In this document: positions 1 to 9,127 of the stretch, piece after piece
How positions within the stretch are numbered: the stretch's first letter is position 1
How the letters are laid out: each line of letters begins with the position of its first letter
Assembly (NCBI RefSeq): GCF_028867965.1
Contig: NZ_JAPQNT010000007.1
Span: 124,001-188,000, forward strand
Source of the DNA: Flavobacterium sp. SUN046
GTDB lineage: Bacteria > Bacteroidota > Bacteroidia > Flavobacteriales > Flavobacteriaceae
Direction of reading: 5' to 3'
DNA length: 64,000 nt
Translations under genes and position numbers: made by a program
Notes under the pieces: generated by a model
What the model saw: the letters and a program-made list of their open reading frames with translations, nothing else
What the model was told of the DNA's origin: nothing
The model's database searches: none

Positions 1-1
1 T

Positions 2-844
2 CAAAGTTTCGATTTATTTATTCCTACGTATTACAATCCTTATTTTCTAGAATTTTTAAAAGAAAAACCTTTTGTTTTAACTGTTTATGATATGATTCAT
101 GAACTTTTTCCTCATTATTTTGATGATGGAATTACTGCAATTCAGAATAAATTATTACTGCTAGAAAAAGCAACCAAAATAATAGCCGTTTCTCAAAATA
201 CCAAAAATGATATTATTAAAATTTATCCTCACATTGACGCTACCAAAATTGAAGTCATATATCACGGTAATTCAATAATTATTAACGATATTTTTGTAGA
301 TTTGCCAAAGAAATATATCCTTTTTGTTGGAGTTAGAAGGCATTATAAGAATTTTATTTTTTTAGTAAATTCAATTAAAGATTTACTAGTTTCTGATAGG
401 AATTTATATGTTGTTTGTGCTGGCGGAGGAAAATTTGAAGAAGAAGAGATAACGTTCATTAATGAGTTAGGATTACAAAATCAAATTATTCAAAAGCCAT
501 TTCAAGAAAATGAATTAGGTCAGTTTTACAAAAATGCTCAATGTTTTGTTTTTCCGTCTGCTTATGAAGGTTTTGGAATTCCAGTAGTAGAAGCAATGTC
601 ATGTGGTTGTCCTATTGTTTTAACTAATAACAGTTCGTTTCCCGAAGTTGCTGGTGATGCAGGCATATTTTTTGAATTAAATGATGCTACGGATTTGAAA
701 AATAAAGTCAGTATTATTTTAGAAAACGAAACTGTTAGAAACGAATATATAAATAAAGGATTAGAAAGAGCTAAAATTTTCAATTGGAAGTTAGCTGCCG
801 ATAAATGCTACACTCTTTATCAGAAAGCAATAAATAAGCCATGA
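2..844 (+). CDS. Glycosyltransferase family 4 (GT1-type), 5' truncated
   Basis: The reading frame is open to the left edge, so the gene begins upstream and the ATG at 92 is internal; the preceding codons read PTYYNPYF and then VLTVYDMIHE, a typical acceptor-domain stretch of this family. The C-terminal half shows the nucleotide-sugar-binding pattern FVFPSAYEGFGIPVVEAMSCG with the EGFG..E motif, followed by PEVAGDAG. It should transfer a sugar from a nucleotide donor to a growing surface glycan at the cytoplasmic face of the inner membrane. Its stop overlaps the next start (ATGA at 841-844), indicating translational coupling. Donor and acceptor cannot be read from sequence. Confidence 0.88.
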   Translation, partial: QSFDLFIPTYYNPYFLEFLKEKPFVLTVYDMIHELFPHYFDDGITAIQNKLLLLEKATKIIAVSQNTKNDIIKIYPHIDATKIEVIYHGNSIIINDIFVDLPKKYILFVGVRRHYKNFIFLVNSIKDLLVSDRNLYVVCAGGGKFEEEEITFINELGLQNQIIQKPFQENELGQFYKNAQCFVFPSAYEGFGIPVVEAMSCGCPIVLTNNSSFPEVAGDAGIFFELNDATDLKNKVSIILENETVRNEYINKGLERAKIFNWKLAADKCYTLYQKAINKP

Positions 845-1779
845 GTAATTTGCAATATGAAGTAAAATCGCCAGTACTTTTTTTGATTTTCAATAGACCT
901 GATGTTACTGCTTTGGTTTTTGAACAAATTAAAAAAGTAAAACCAGCAAAGTTATATGTAGCGGCAGATGGAGCAAGAAAGAATAAAGAAAATGAAGTCC
1001 AACTGTGCCAGGAAACAAGAGCTATTATCAATCAGATAGATTGGAATTGCGAAGTTAAAACCCTTTTTAGAGATGAAAACTTAGGATGTAAATATGCAGT
1101 TTCCTCAGCTATTTCATGGTTTTTTGAAAATGAAGTAGAAGGAATAATTTTAGAAGATGATTGTTTGCCACAAAATGATTTTTTTGTTTTTTGTGATACA
1201 CTTTTAGAGAAATATAGAAATGTAAACACCATAAAACACATTGGTGGTTGTAATTTTCAATTTGGTAAAAAATTCGGTAATGAGAGTTATTATTTTTCTA
1301 ATTTAACTCATGTTTGGGGTTGGGCATCTTGGAGAAGAGTTTGGAACGATTATGATGTTGAATTAAATCAATTCAAATCTCTTGAAGTGAAACCAGTTTT
1401 TAAGTCACTATTTGAAAATGAAATTATTGTAGATAGATGGTTTTCAATTTATAATGATTTATTAGACAAAAAAATAGATACTTGGGATTATCAGTTGGCA
1501 ATTAGTAACATGATTAATAAAGGATTGACAATTATTCCGAATGTTAATTTAATAAAAAATATTGGATTTGGTGCCGCTGCAACGCACACTTTCGATACAA
1601 ATGATTCTGTTACCAAATTAGAGTTTGGAACTCTAGAAAAAATCAGTCATCCTGACTTAATTGAAGTTCAAAAAGAAGCCGATTTTTTTACACTAAACAG
1701 AGAATTTCAGGTTGAATTAATTCAAAAAAAACGCAAGAAAAAACAACTTATTAATAAATTAAAATTTTGGAAAAAATAG
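841..1779 (+). CDS. Nucleotide-diphospho-sugar transferase (GT2-like)
   Basis: A 312-residue protein with an N-terminal Rossmann-like start (SPVLFLIFNRPD), a nucleotide-binding region with ADGARKNK, and the metal-binding acidic patch GIILEDDCLP, as in GT-A fold transferases. The central HVWGWASWRRVW is characteristic of a Bacteroidota sugar transferase family. The C-terminus is lysine-rich, perhaps for membrane association. It is coupled to the upstream transferase by a 4-base overlap and precedes gmd and fcl, so a role in assembling a fucose-containing surface glycan is likely. Linkage and substrate are unknown. Confidence 0.8.
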   Translation: MSNLQYEVKSPVLFLIFNRPDVTALVFEQIKKVKPAKLYVAADGARKNKENEVQLCQETRAIINQIDWNCEVKTLFRDENLGCKYAVSSAISWFFENEVEGIILEDDCLPQNDFFVFCDTLLEKYRNVNTIKHIGGCNFQFGKKFGNESYYFSNLTHVWGWASWRRVWNDYDVELNQFKSLEVKPVFKSLFENEIIVDRWFSIYNDLLDKKIDTWDYQLAISNMINKGLTIIPNVNLIKNIGFGAAATHTFDTNDSVTKLEFGTLEKISHPDLIEVQKEADFFTLNREFQVELIQKKRKKKQLINKLKFWKK

Positions 1780-1822
1780 TAATTATTAATAAAAGACTAA
1801 TATAATTTACTATAAAACTTAA

Positions 1823-2911
1823 ATGAAAGTAGCATTAATTACAGGAGTTACAGGACAAGACGGAGCCTATTTGTCGGAATTATTATTATCTAAAGGATAT
1901 ATGGTTCACGGTATTAAAAGAAGAAGTTCATTATTTAATACTCAACGAATTGATCACATATATGAAGATCCACATATTGACAACCAGCATTTTAGATTGC
2001 ATTACGGTGACCTGAACGATTCTACTAATTTGATTAGAATTGTTCAAGAAACACAACCCGATGAAATTTATAATTTAGGCGCAATGAGTCATGTAAAAGT
2101 GAGTTTTGACATGCCTGAATATACTGCAAATGCTGATGGAATTGGAACTCTTAGAATTTTAGAAGCTGTTAGATTATTAGGTTTGACTAAAAAAACTAAA
2201 ATTTATCAGGCTTCAACGTCAGAATTGTATGGATTGGTTCAAGAAGTGCCTCAAAAAGAAACAACACCATTTTATCCACGTTCGCCTTATGCTGTTGCAA
2301 AAATGTATGCGTACTGGATTACAGTGAATTACAGAGAAGCTTATGGTATGTTTGCTTGTAACGGAATTCTTTTCAATCACGAAAGTCCGTTACGAGGTGA
2401 AACGTTTGTAACCAGAAAAATCACACGTGGAATTGCTCAAATGGCAATGGGAATGCAAGAAACCCTTTTTATGGGAAATATTGATTCTAAGCGAGACTGG
2501 GGTCACGCTAAAGATTATGTAGAAGCAATGTGGCGAATTTTGCAACAAGAAACTCCAGAAGATTTTGTGATTTCTACTGGCGTAACTACAACCGTTAGAG
2601 ATTTTATCAAAATGGCTTTTGCAGAAGTAGGTGTTGAACTTGAATTTTCTGGTGAAGATGTTAATGAGATTGCAGTTGTTAAAACATCGTCAAATCCCGA
2701 ATACGCATTTGCAATTGGACAAGTAGTAATAAAAATTGATCCAGCTTATTTTAGACCAACCGAAGTTGATTTGCTTATTGGTGATAATACCAAAGCTACT
2801 ACAAAATTAGGTTGGAAACCACAATATACACTGGCAATGTTGGTTAAAGAAATGATGGAAGCTGATGTGAATTTATTCAAAAAAGAAAAGTTTTTTAAAG
2901 AAAATAAATAA
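1823..2911 (+). CDS. gmd: GDP-mannose 4,6-dehydratase
   Basis: Converts GDP-D-mannose to GDP-4-keto-6-deoxy-D-mannose, the first step to GDP-L-fucose. The 362-residue length fits the family. The N-terminus has the NADP-binding glycine motif G8-V-T-G11-Q-D-G14, then [13 protein letters not shown], nearly invariant in Gmd. Short-chain dehydrogenase catalytic residues are visible as T132 and E134 in STSELYG and Y156-xxx-K160 in YAVAK. Its TAA stop shares one base with the ATG of fcl (TAATG), so the two enzymes are translationally coupled. Cytoplasmic. Confidence 0.97.
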   Translation: MKVALITGVTGQDGAYLSELLLSKGYMVHGIKRRSSLFNTQRIDHIYEDPHIDNQHFRLHYGDLNDSTNLIRIVQETQPDEIYNLGAMSHVKVSFDMPEYTANADGIGTLRILEAVRLLGLTKKTKIYQASTSELYGLVQEVPQKETTPFYPRSPYAVAKMYAYWITVNYREAYGMFACNGILFNHESPLRGETFVTRKITRGIAQMAMGMQETLFMGNIDSKRDWGHAKDYVEAMWRILQQETPEDFVISTGVTTTVRDFIKMAFAEVGVELEFSGEDVNEIAVVKTSSNPEYAFAIGQVVIKIDPAYFRPTEVDLLIGDNTKATTKLGWKPQYTLAMLVKEMMEADVNLFKKEKFFKENK

Positions 2912-3834
2912 TGGATTTACATTCTAAAATATATGTAGCCGGTCATCGTGGCATGGTTGGAAGCGCAATTGTTAGCAATCTAAAAAGCAAAGGTTTTAAT
3001 AATATAATTGAACGAACTTCGTCTGAACTGAATTTGATAAACCAACAAGAAGTAGCCGATTTTTTTGAAAAGGAAAAACCTGAATATGTGTTTCTTGCTG
3101 CGGCAAAAGTGGGTGGAATTGTTGCTAATAATACCTATCGAGCCGATTTCATTTATGAAAACTTAATGATTCAAAATAATGTGATTCATAATAGTTATAA
3201 AAATGGCGTTAAGAAATTAATGTTTTTGGGCTCGTCTTGCATTTATCCAAAATTAGCGCCACAACCTCTGACAGAAAATTCACTTTTAACTGGTTTGTTA
3301 GAAGAAACTAATGAGCCCTATGCAATTGCAAAAATTGCTGGTATTAAAATGTGTGATTCCTACAGAGCCCAATACGGCTGTAATTTTGTCTCAGTTATGC
3401 CGACAAATTTATACGGTTTAAATGATAATTATGATTTGCAAAATTCTCATGTATTACCTGCTTTACTTAGAAAATTTCACGAAGCTAAAATTAATAATGA
3501 ACCATCAGTTACAGTTTGGGGAAGTGGCACACCGTTAAGAGAGTTTCTTCACGCTACCGATATGGCTGATGCATGTGTGTTTTTAATGCAAAATTACGAT
3601 GATGAAGGTTTTGTAAATATTGGTTCTGGTGTTGAAATTTCAATAAAAGATTTGGCTTATTTGGTTAAGAATATTGTTGGTTTTAATGGCGAAGTAGTAT
3701 TTGATACTTCGAAACCCGATGGAACTCCAAGAAAATTAATGGATGTAACCAAATTGTCAAAAATGGGTTGGCACTATAAAATTTCATTAGAAGAAGGAAT
3801 TAAAGCAGTTTATGCTCAAAAATTTAATCAATAA
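2911..3834 (+). CDS. fcl: GDP-L-fucose synthase
   Basis: Epimerase/reductase that turns GDP-4-keto-6-deoxymannose into GDP-L-fucose using NADPH. The 307-residue SDR protein begins with the cofactor motif G11-H-R-G14-M-V-G17. It carries the family stretch [10 protein letters not shown] with the catalytic serine and cysteine near 108-110, and Y137-xxx-K141 in YAIAK. It directly follows gmd with a one-base overlap, so the cell can make GDP-fucose for the glycosyltransferases on either side. Also known as wcaG. Confidence 0.96.
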   Translation: MDLHSKIYVAGHRGMVGSAIVSNLKSKGFNNIIERTSSELNLINQQEVADFFEKEKPEYVFLAAAKVGGIVANNTYRADFIYENLMIQNNVIHNSYKNGVKKLMFLGSSCIYPKLAPQPLTENSLLTGLLEETNEPYAIAKIAGIKMCDSYRAQYGCNFVSVMPTNLYGLNDNYDLQNSHVLPALLRKFHEAKINNEPSVTVWGSGTPLREFLHATDMADACVFLMQNYDDEGFVNIGSGVEISIKDLAYLVKNIVGFNGEVVFDTSKPDGTPRKLMDVTKLSKMGWHYKISLEEGIKAVYAQKFNQ

Positions 3835-3839
3835 ATTCA

Positions 3840-4661
3840 ATGAAAATATCGATTATTACAGTCAATTATAATGATAAAATTGGTTTAGAAAAAACTATTC
3901 AAAGTGTTCTAAATCAAGAAAATGTGCAATTTGAATATCTTGTAATTGATGGTAATAGTTCTGATGGAAGTAAAGACGTTATTGAAAAATATAAAGATAA
4001 AATCAATTATTGGGTAAGTGAACCAGATTCTGGAATTTACAACGCAATGAACAAAGGAATTCGCGCTGCAACTGGTGATTATTTATTGTTTTTGAACAGT
4101 GGTGATTGGTTGTTTGAAAATACTGCAATTGCTACTGTTGACAAACTTATTAATGGTACAAAAGATATTTATTACGGAAATGCTATTTTTAAATTTGATA
4201 AAAAAGACAAAATAGTAAAATATGACGAACGCATTTCTTTTCAGTTTTTTACACACAATAGTTTTTGTCACCAAGCTACTTTTATTAAAAAGCAATTGTT
4301 TCATGATATTTTTATGTACAATGAAAATCTAAAAATTGTCTCTGATTGGGAATTTTTTATTTATGCAATTTGTATAAAAAATGTTTCACACCAACATATT
4401 AATGTAATTGTTGCAAATTATGATTTACAAGGAATTTCGTCTAGACCTGAATTTGAAGAATTAAAACTTAAAGAAAGAGCTTTTGTTTTTAATAAATATT
4501 TTTCAATGTTTATAGGCGATTATGAAAACTTGAATGAACTAAATTCCAAGAGAATCGTAAGTGTTTTAAACATAAAAAAACACAAATATGCTTGGAAAAT
4601 TTTTAAAGCAATAATAAGTTTATTCGAATTATTTCTTCCAAAACAAAAAACTAAAAATTAA
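3840..4661 (+). CDS. Glycosyltransferase family 2 (WcaE-like)
   Basis: A 273-residue GT-A transferase: ISIITVNYND at the N-terminus, LVIDGNSSDGS, then EPDSGIYNAMNKGI and the acidic FLNSGDW patch where the usual DxD is relaxed, as is common in WcaE-type enzymes. It starts 5 bases after fcl, so it probably uses GDP-fucose or acts on the same glycan; that is inference from position only. Its stop overlaps the stop of the convergent downstream gene over the four bases TTAA (4658-4661), leaving no room for a terminator. Confidence 0.85.
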   Translation: MKISIITVNYNDKIGLEKTIQSVLNQENVQFEYLVIDGNSSDGSKDVIEKYKDKINYWVSEPDSGIYNAMNKGIRAATGDYLLFLNSGDWLFENTAIATVDKLINGTKDIYYGNAIFKFDKKDKIVKYDERISFQFFTHNSFCHQATFIKKQLFHDIFMYNENLKIVSDWEFFIYAICIKNVSHQHINVIVANYDLQGISSRPEFEELKLKERAFVFNKYFSMFIGDYENLNELNSKRIVSVLNIKKHKYAWKIFKAIISLFELFLPKQKTKN

Positions 4662-5848
4662 TTTATAAGTTTAATTGTTGACTTTAAGTTGGCAATTGAA
4701 AAAGGTTGTAAACTGTCTTCAGAATTACTCTGAAGTTCTAGCCACAACGTTTCATTTGAATATAAATTGACAATTGCATCTGCGAAACCATCGTTAGTAT
4801 CTTCAATTAACGCATTTTTACCATTAATAAGTTTCATTCCTTCGGCACCAATTGATGAAGTAACTACAGGCAAATAATATTCGAATGCTTGTCCGATTTT
4901 TCCTTTAACTCCAGCACCGTATCGAAGTGGTGCAACCATTATTTTATTAGATTTAAAAAAGTCAACAATATCGGGAACATAACCTTGAAAAATAAAATTT
5001 GGATGATTAATATCGTTAATTTTCTCATTTACATTTCCAATTATATTCACTTTAATTTCTGGTAATTTTAACCAAACCAATGGCATAATTTCATTGAAAA
5101 GATAATAAAGTGCATCAATATTTGGAGTGTGCGTTGAGCCAATGAAAATTATATCTTTTCGGTCTTCAAATGATTGTGTTAACTCTTTTTTAATTTTAGG
5201 ATAATGAATATTTGAAATTGTAATTAACTTTTCATCTGCTACGTATTTTTTCATTAGGTCTTTTTCAACATCAGAAATAGCGATAATATAATCCACTTTT
5301 TTTGCTAATTTGGTTTCGATTTCAAAATACTTTTTATATTTTTTTCGTAATGAAATTCGTGTTGGTTCTAATTCGATAGCGCGCTGATATCTCAAAAAAT
5401 GAATATCAACCATATCAAATATTGACTTTGCATTTGGAACAATTTTAGAAATTTTTTTAAAATTATCTTTTAATGTGTCAGGACTATAATACCAAATATA
5501 ATCTACTCTAGAAATGGATTTTATAAACTCAAAATAATTTTTATATTGGGATGTTTCAACATAAACTATAATTCCTAAATCAGCATAATACTGTATATAA
5601 GCATCTGTTCTATAAGCATTTTTAGTACAAATTATACAATTAAACCCCTCTTTTTTGTAGGCTAAAATTATTTCTTTCAATCGGTTGGAACCCGAATCTT
5701 TATCGTGTGTAGGCATGCCACCATTTACAAAAACAATGGTTTTTTTTTCAGAATTATATTGTAATAAATTCGGAATAGTTTGTTCGGATTGTTGTTTTAC
5801 AATCGTCTTTTTTTCAAAGTATAATTTTATTTGTTTGAATAGTCCCAT
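4658..5848 (-). CDS. Glycosyltransferase (GT4-type)
   Basis: A 396-residue transferase with a GT-B layout. The N-terminal half has a polybasic start followed by VFVNGGMPTHDKDSGSNRLKE, and the C-terminal half has IIFIGSTHTPNIDAL, then NFIFQGYVPDI and the donor-site stretch APLRYGAGVKGKIGQAFEYYLPVV. The HDKDSGSNR and GAGVKGKI elements are typical of large-glycan transferases that process rhamnan or O-antigen backbones. Transcribed with the two upstream family 2 enzymes (gaps of 2 and 11 bases), forming a three-gene minus-strand operon from the promoter near 7580. Confidence 0.82.
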   Translation of the reverse strand: MGLFKQIKLYFEKKTIVKQQSEQTIPNLLQYNSEKKTIVFVNGGMPTHDKDSGSNRLKEIILAYKKEGFNCIICTKNAYRTDAYIQYYADLGIIVYVETSQYKNYFEFIKSISRVDYIWYYSPDTLKDNFKKISKIVPNAKSIFDMVDIHFLRYQRAIELEPTRISLRKKYKKYFEIETKLAKKVDYIIAISDVEKDLMKKYVADEKLITISNIHYPKIKKELTQSFEDRKDIIFIGSTHTPNIDALYYLFNEIMPLVWLKLPEIKVNIIGNVNEKINDINHPNFIFQGYVPDIVDFFKSNKIMVAPLRYGAGVKGKIGQAFEYYLPVVTSSIGAEGMKLINGKNALIEDTNDGFADAIVNLYSNETLWLELQSNSEDSLQPFSIANLKSTIKLIN

Positions 5849-5850
5849 AA

Positions 5851-6771
5851 TTATTCTTTGATTTTCTGACGTACTTTCAACGATTTAGAAAGTGGTGCTC
5901 CGGCCAATAAAACTTTCAATAAATACCAATATTTAGGTTTGAAAATTGTACTAAAAATATAATTAATTCTTAAATAATTTAATAAAAAATAGTAACTAAA
6001 AAAACCATAATGTTTTCGGATAATATATAATAACGAAATTTTAAGTTCGGTTTTTATAAGAACATTTTGAGGCGTACTTGCACCATGATAATGTACATAT
6101 TTTGCATCAGGAATTAAGTAACTCGATTTACCTATTTTTTCCAAGCGTTTGCACAAATCAGTTTCTTCGTAATACAAGAAAATGTTCGTGTCAAAACCGC
6201 CAACTTGATTAAAATCGGTAGTTCTAATTAGCATAAAACTTCCTTGAACATAGTTTACTTTCAATGGATTAGTGTATTCTAGTTTGCGTTTCGGATACTT
6301 TTTTGGATTAAGTTTTTCTAGAAAATCTCTACCAAATAACTCTTTAGCAATTGAAGCAAAATGATCAAAAGCGACCATTAATTTTCCGGTTTCCGTGAAA
6401 GATTGTCCGCCAACAACTGCAATAGAATTGTCTTTTTCAATTGCTGCTTTTAGAATTGAAAAACAATCATTTAAAAATAAAGTATCGTTATTTACAAATG
6501 CAACATATTTGGCATTTGCAAAGTGAAATCCAGCCATATTTCCAGCTCCAAATCCGGTATTTATTTTACTTCGAACAAGCTGTAAATTTTTGAAATTATG
6601 ATTTTCACAAAATTGTTTCAATGATAAATAATCTTCTTGTTCTGAAGCATTATCAACAACAATTATTTGGAAATTGAGTAAAGAAGGCGTTTTTTCAATT
6701 ATGCTTTCAACACATTCTTGAGTGAGTTTACTTGAATTGTAATTTATAATTATAGCAGCTATATCAAACAT
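5851..6771 (-). CDS. Glycosyltransferase family 2 (rhamnosyltransferase-like)
   Basis: A 306-residue protein with AAIIINYNSSKLTQECVESI at the N-terminus, IVVDNASEQED, then TGFGAGNMAGF and the metal-binding FVNNDTLF, which match the WbbL/rhamnosyltransferase subgroup of GT2. Further on GSFMLIRTTDFNQVGGFD and FLYYEETDLCKRL supply the catalytic-base region (EETD). The C-terminal segment near 240-290 is hydrophobic and basic, perhaps membrane-associating. Second gene of the three-gene minus-strand operon; the sugar donor is not determined. Confidence 0.86.
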   Translation of the reverse strand: MFDIAAIIINYNSSKLTQECVESIIEKTPSLLNFQIIVVDNASEQEDYLSLKQFCENHNFKNLQLVRSKINTGFGAGNMAGFHFANAKYVAFVNNDTLFLNDCFSILKAAIEKDNSIAVVGGQSFTETGKLMVAFDHFASIAKELFGRDFLEKLNPKKYPKRKLEYTNPLKVNYVQGSFMLIRTTDFNQVGGFDTNIFLYYEETDLCKRLEKIGKSSYLIPDAKYVHYHGASTPQNVLIKTELKISLLYIIRKHYGFFSYYFLLNYLRINYIFSTIFKPKYWYLLKVLLAGAPLSKSLKVRQKIKE

Positions 6772-6782
6772 ATCTTGAAATT

Positions 6783-7553
6783 TTAATCAATTTTTCTGTA
6801 CATCATCCAAAGCTGTAAATATCTTTTAAAAACCGAAAAAGAATGTACATAAGCCAAAATAAATCCTTCTTTGCCGTCTAAAAATCCCAATCGGAATAAA
6901 TATTGCCAAATAAAACGATACAACGGACGTAAAATTAAATGATACGCGTTTGGTTTTTTATTTTGCTGGTATAAATTTTTAGCTTGTAGGTTACTATATA
7001 AATTAAGTTTGTCGTTATAATTATCAAAATTTTTATAGCTGTAATGGTTCAATCTGTTTTTCAAAATTCCAATTGAACCTGATGTTTTTATTTCTTCATG
7101 AACTAAATTTCCGTTGTATTGCCCTAAATTTTTATTAAAAAGTCGAATAGCTTTATCATTTTGCCAACCTCCAAATCGGATGCGTTTTCCCATGAAAAAG
7201 AAATTTCTTTTAACAAAAAAAGCTGCATTAGATTTAGAGTTTAAAACAGTATTTCTAATTTCTTGTTCTAATTCTTTTGTAATTATTTCATCTAAATCGA
7301 AAAAGACAATCCAATCATTTTTAGCTTGACTAATGGCATAATTTCTTTGGTCAGAAAAGTTTGTAAATTTTCGTGTAATCACTTTTACATTCATTTCTTT
7401 TGCTAATTCTAATGTTTTATCGGTACTAATAGAATCAACAAATATAATTTCATCGGCAAATGAAAGACTTTCTACATATCTTTTTACGTTTTCTTCTTCG
7501 TTAAAAGTAATAGCTAAGGCAGTTATTTTAGGGATTGCGTTATTTTCAGACAT
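6783..7553 (-). CDS. WaaE/KdtX-like family 2 glycosyltransferase
   Basis: Family 2 transferase resembling LPS-core glucosyltransferases of the WaaE/KdtX type: ALAITFNEEENVKRYVESL, EIIFVDSISTDKT, then FSDQRNYAISQAKNDWIVFFDLDE. The acidic motif reads DLDE where DADE is usual. I chose ATG at 7553; an upstream in-frame TTG at 7577 lies inside a clear -7 element (TATATTTG, 7575-7582), so it cannot be the start. The protein ends with PLYRFIWQYLFRLGFLDG, which is shared with the gene at 8337, so the two are paralogues. First gene of its operon. Confidence 0.86.
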   Translation of the reverse strand: MSENNAIPKITALAITFNEEENVKRYVESLSFADEIIFVDSISTDKTLELAKEMNVKVITRKFTNFSDQRNYAISQAKNDWIVFFDLDEIITKELEQEIRNTVLNSKSNAAFFVKRNFFFMGKRIRFGGWQNDKAIRLFNKNLGQYNGNLVHEEIKTSGSIGILKNRLNHYSYKNFDNYNDKLNLYSNLQAKNLYQQNKKPNAYHLILRPLYRFIWQYLFRLGFLDGKEGFILAYVHSFSVFKRYLQLWMMYRKID

Positions 7554-7574
7554 ATATATAGATGAAATATCAGA

Positions 7575-7582
7575 CAAATATA
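7575..7582 (-). promoter_or_regulatory. -7 promoter element for the 7553-4658 operon
   Basis: TATATTTG on the minus strand matches the Bacteroidota -7 consensus TAnnTTTG and ends 22 bases before the chosen ATG at 7553. It overlaps the alternative TTG start, which argues against that start. No clear -33 TTTG at the ideal spacing. Confidence 0.55.
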
Positions 7583-7619
7583 ATATTTTTACACCAATAC
7601 TATTTTCAAATTTTTAATT

Positions 7620-8345
7620 GTGTCAAGATTACCCATTTTAATGTACCATAATATCACTCCAAATGAAGATAAAAGTTTGGGATTGACACTTTCTATTTTA
7701 AAATTTGAAGAGCAATTGAAGTATTTACACAATAATAATTTTGTTACTTTATTTGTATCACAATTAGAAAACGTGAAATCGATTCAAAAGAAATCAGTTG
7801 TGCTAACATTTGATGATGTAACCGAAAATCAGTTGTTGTTTGCCTTGCCATTGTTGGAAAAATACAATATGAAAGCTACTTTTTTTGTTCCGTTTTTCTA
7901 TATAGGAAAATCAGATTTATGGAATAGCGGTGTTGATGCAACAGGAGAAAAAATCATGTCAATTGATCAATTAAAATCGCTTAATTCTAAAAGTATTGAA
8001 TTGGGTCATCATTCTTTTTTTCATCAAAAATATGCAATGTTAAATTTAGATGAAATTCAAGAAGATTTTGACAAAAGCCACGATTTGATAATAAAAAATA
8101 ATCTAAAAGTATATCCATCTTTGGCCTATCCGTATGGAAATTATCCAAAAAAAAGAATTGAAAAAGAACAATTCTTTAAATTATTAGAAAAAAATAATAT
8201 TAAAATGGCTTTTAGAATAGGAAATAGGGTGAATAAATTTCCATTCAAAAATAAATTTGAAATTCAGCGTATTGATGTTAAAGGACAAGATAGTTTAACA
8301 ACTTTTAAATGGAAATTACGCGTTGGAAAATTGCGTTTATTTTAA
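7620..8345 (+). CDS. Polysaccharide deacetylase family protein (NodB-like)
   Basis: A 241-residue carbohydrate esterase 4 type protein beginning at GTG (SRLPILMYHNI). The NodB landmarks are LTFDDVTEN (motif 1, where the usual DDG is DDV), ELGHHSFFHQKY (motif 2, with the metal-binding HxxxH) and LAYPYGNYPKKR (motif 3). There is no signal peptide, so a cytoplasmic or membrane-face substrate such as a lipid-linked sugar is more likely than cell wall. It lies inside the LOS-core-like gene run and its last bases overlap the convergent gene by 9. The changed DDG motif leaves catalytic competence slightly uncertain. Confidence 0.83.
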   Translation: MSRLPILMYHNITPNEDKSLGLTLSILKFEEQLKYLHNNNFVTLFVSQLENVKSIQKKSVVLTFDDVTENQLLFALPLLEKYNMKATFFVPFFYIGKSDLWNSGVDATGEKIMSIDQLKSLNSKSIELGHHSFFHQKYAMLNLDEIQEDFDKSHDLIIKNNLKVYPSLAYPYGNYPKKRIEKEQFFKLLEKNNIKMAFRIGNRVNKFPFKNKFEIQRIDVKGQDSLTTFKWKLRVGKLRLF

Positions 8346-9074
8346 TCCTTTTTCAATTAAAATCATCTTCACATATCGTGAAAAAACACCATAAGCATCA
8401 ATTGCAGCCACTGCTAAACCAGGAACTCCATCTAGAAATCCTCTGCGGATAATGTAAGTGTGAAAAAATCGATAAAATGGTTTGAATACTAAATGAAAAT
8501 AACTTGCTTTTTTATTTTTGTCTCTTCCCATTTTTGCTTGAAACCAAGCGTAAGAATCTTTTTTATTGATGTAATGAAACAGTCCTTTATAGGTGTAATG
8601 AATCATGAAGTTTTTAAGTAAACCAACAGTTCCTTTGTGCATTAATTTTTCGTGAACCGCACCTTCAAAATAAATAGAACTATTTTTTACAAGCCGTACC
8701 ACCTTATTTTCTGTGTGGTATAAAAAACGGTTCATGTAAAAATGCGGAAACCTAATTTTGTAAGCTTCATGCATAGGATTATTTATTGTTTCTAAAATTT
8801 CAAATTTAAGTTTTTCAGTCACTCTTTCGTCTGCATCGATGAATAAAATCCAATCAGATTTAGCTAATTTAATAGCTTCATTTTTTTGATTTGAAAAATT
8901 ATCAAACTTCCTTTGGATGATTTCACAATTGAATTTTTTAGCAATTTCAACAGTGTTATCTACACTAAATGAGTCAATTAAAATAATTTGACTAGCAAAT
9001 GAAACAGATTGCAAACAATCCTGAATGTAGTTCTCTTCGTTAAAAGTTGGAATGATAACAGTAATCGTTTGCAT
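8337..9074 (-). CDS. WaaE/KdtX-like family 2 glycosyltransferase (paralogue)
   Basis: Starts at ATG 9074 (MQTITVIIPTFNEENYIQ); the frame stays open upstream but without a better start, and that space holds the divergent promoter. Landmarks are QIILIDSFSVDNT, FSNQKNEAIKLAKSDWILFIDADE with a canonical DADE metal motif, VHEKL, and a conserved tail PFYRFFHTYIIRRGFLDG. It is clearly related along its length to the gene at 6783. It probably adds a hexose to the lipooligosaccharide core, from family resemblance. Convergent with and overlapping the deacetylase gene by 9 bases. Confidence 0.86.
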   Translation of the reverse strand: MQTITVIIPTFNEENYIQDCLQSVSFASQIILIDSFSVDNTVEIAKKFNCEIIQRKFDNFSNQKNEAIKLAKSDWILFIDADERVTEKLKFEILETINNPMHEAYKIRFPHFYMNRFLYHTENKVVRLVKNSSIYFEGAVHEKLMHKGTVGLLKNFMIHYTYKGLFHYINKKDSYAWFQAKMGRDKNKKASYFHLVFKPFYRFFHTYIIRRGFLDGVPGLAVAAIDAYGVFSRYVKMILIEKGLK

Positions 9075-9112
9075 GGTATAACTTGTAGAGTTCAAACATA
9101 GAAAAAATATTT

Positions 9113-9120
9113 TATCTTTG
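9113..9120 (+). promoter_or_regulatory. -7 promoter element, unusually close to the start codon
   Basis: TATCTTTG matches TAnnTTTG and its last base is only 8 bases before the ATG at 9128. Transcription would begin within a few bases of the start codon, giving a leaderless or nearly leaderless mRNA. Confidence 0.55.
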
Positions 9121-9127
9121 CAACGCA

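Noticed and set aside
7554..7577. Upstream TTG start for the 6783 transferase
   Set aside because: The TTG lies within the TATATTTG promoter element; ATG 7553 is a better start.
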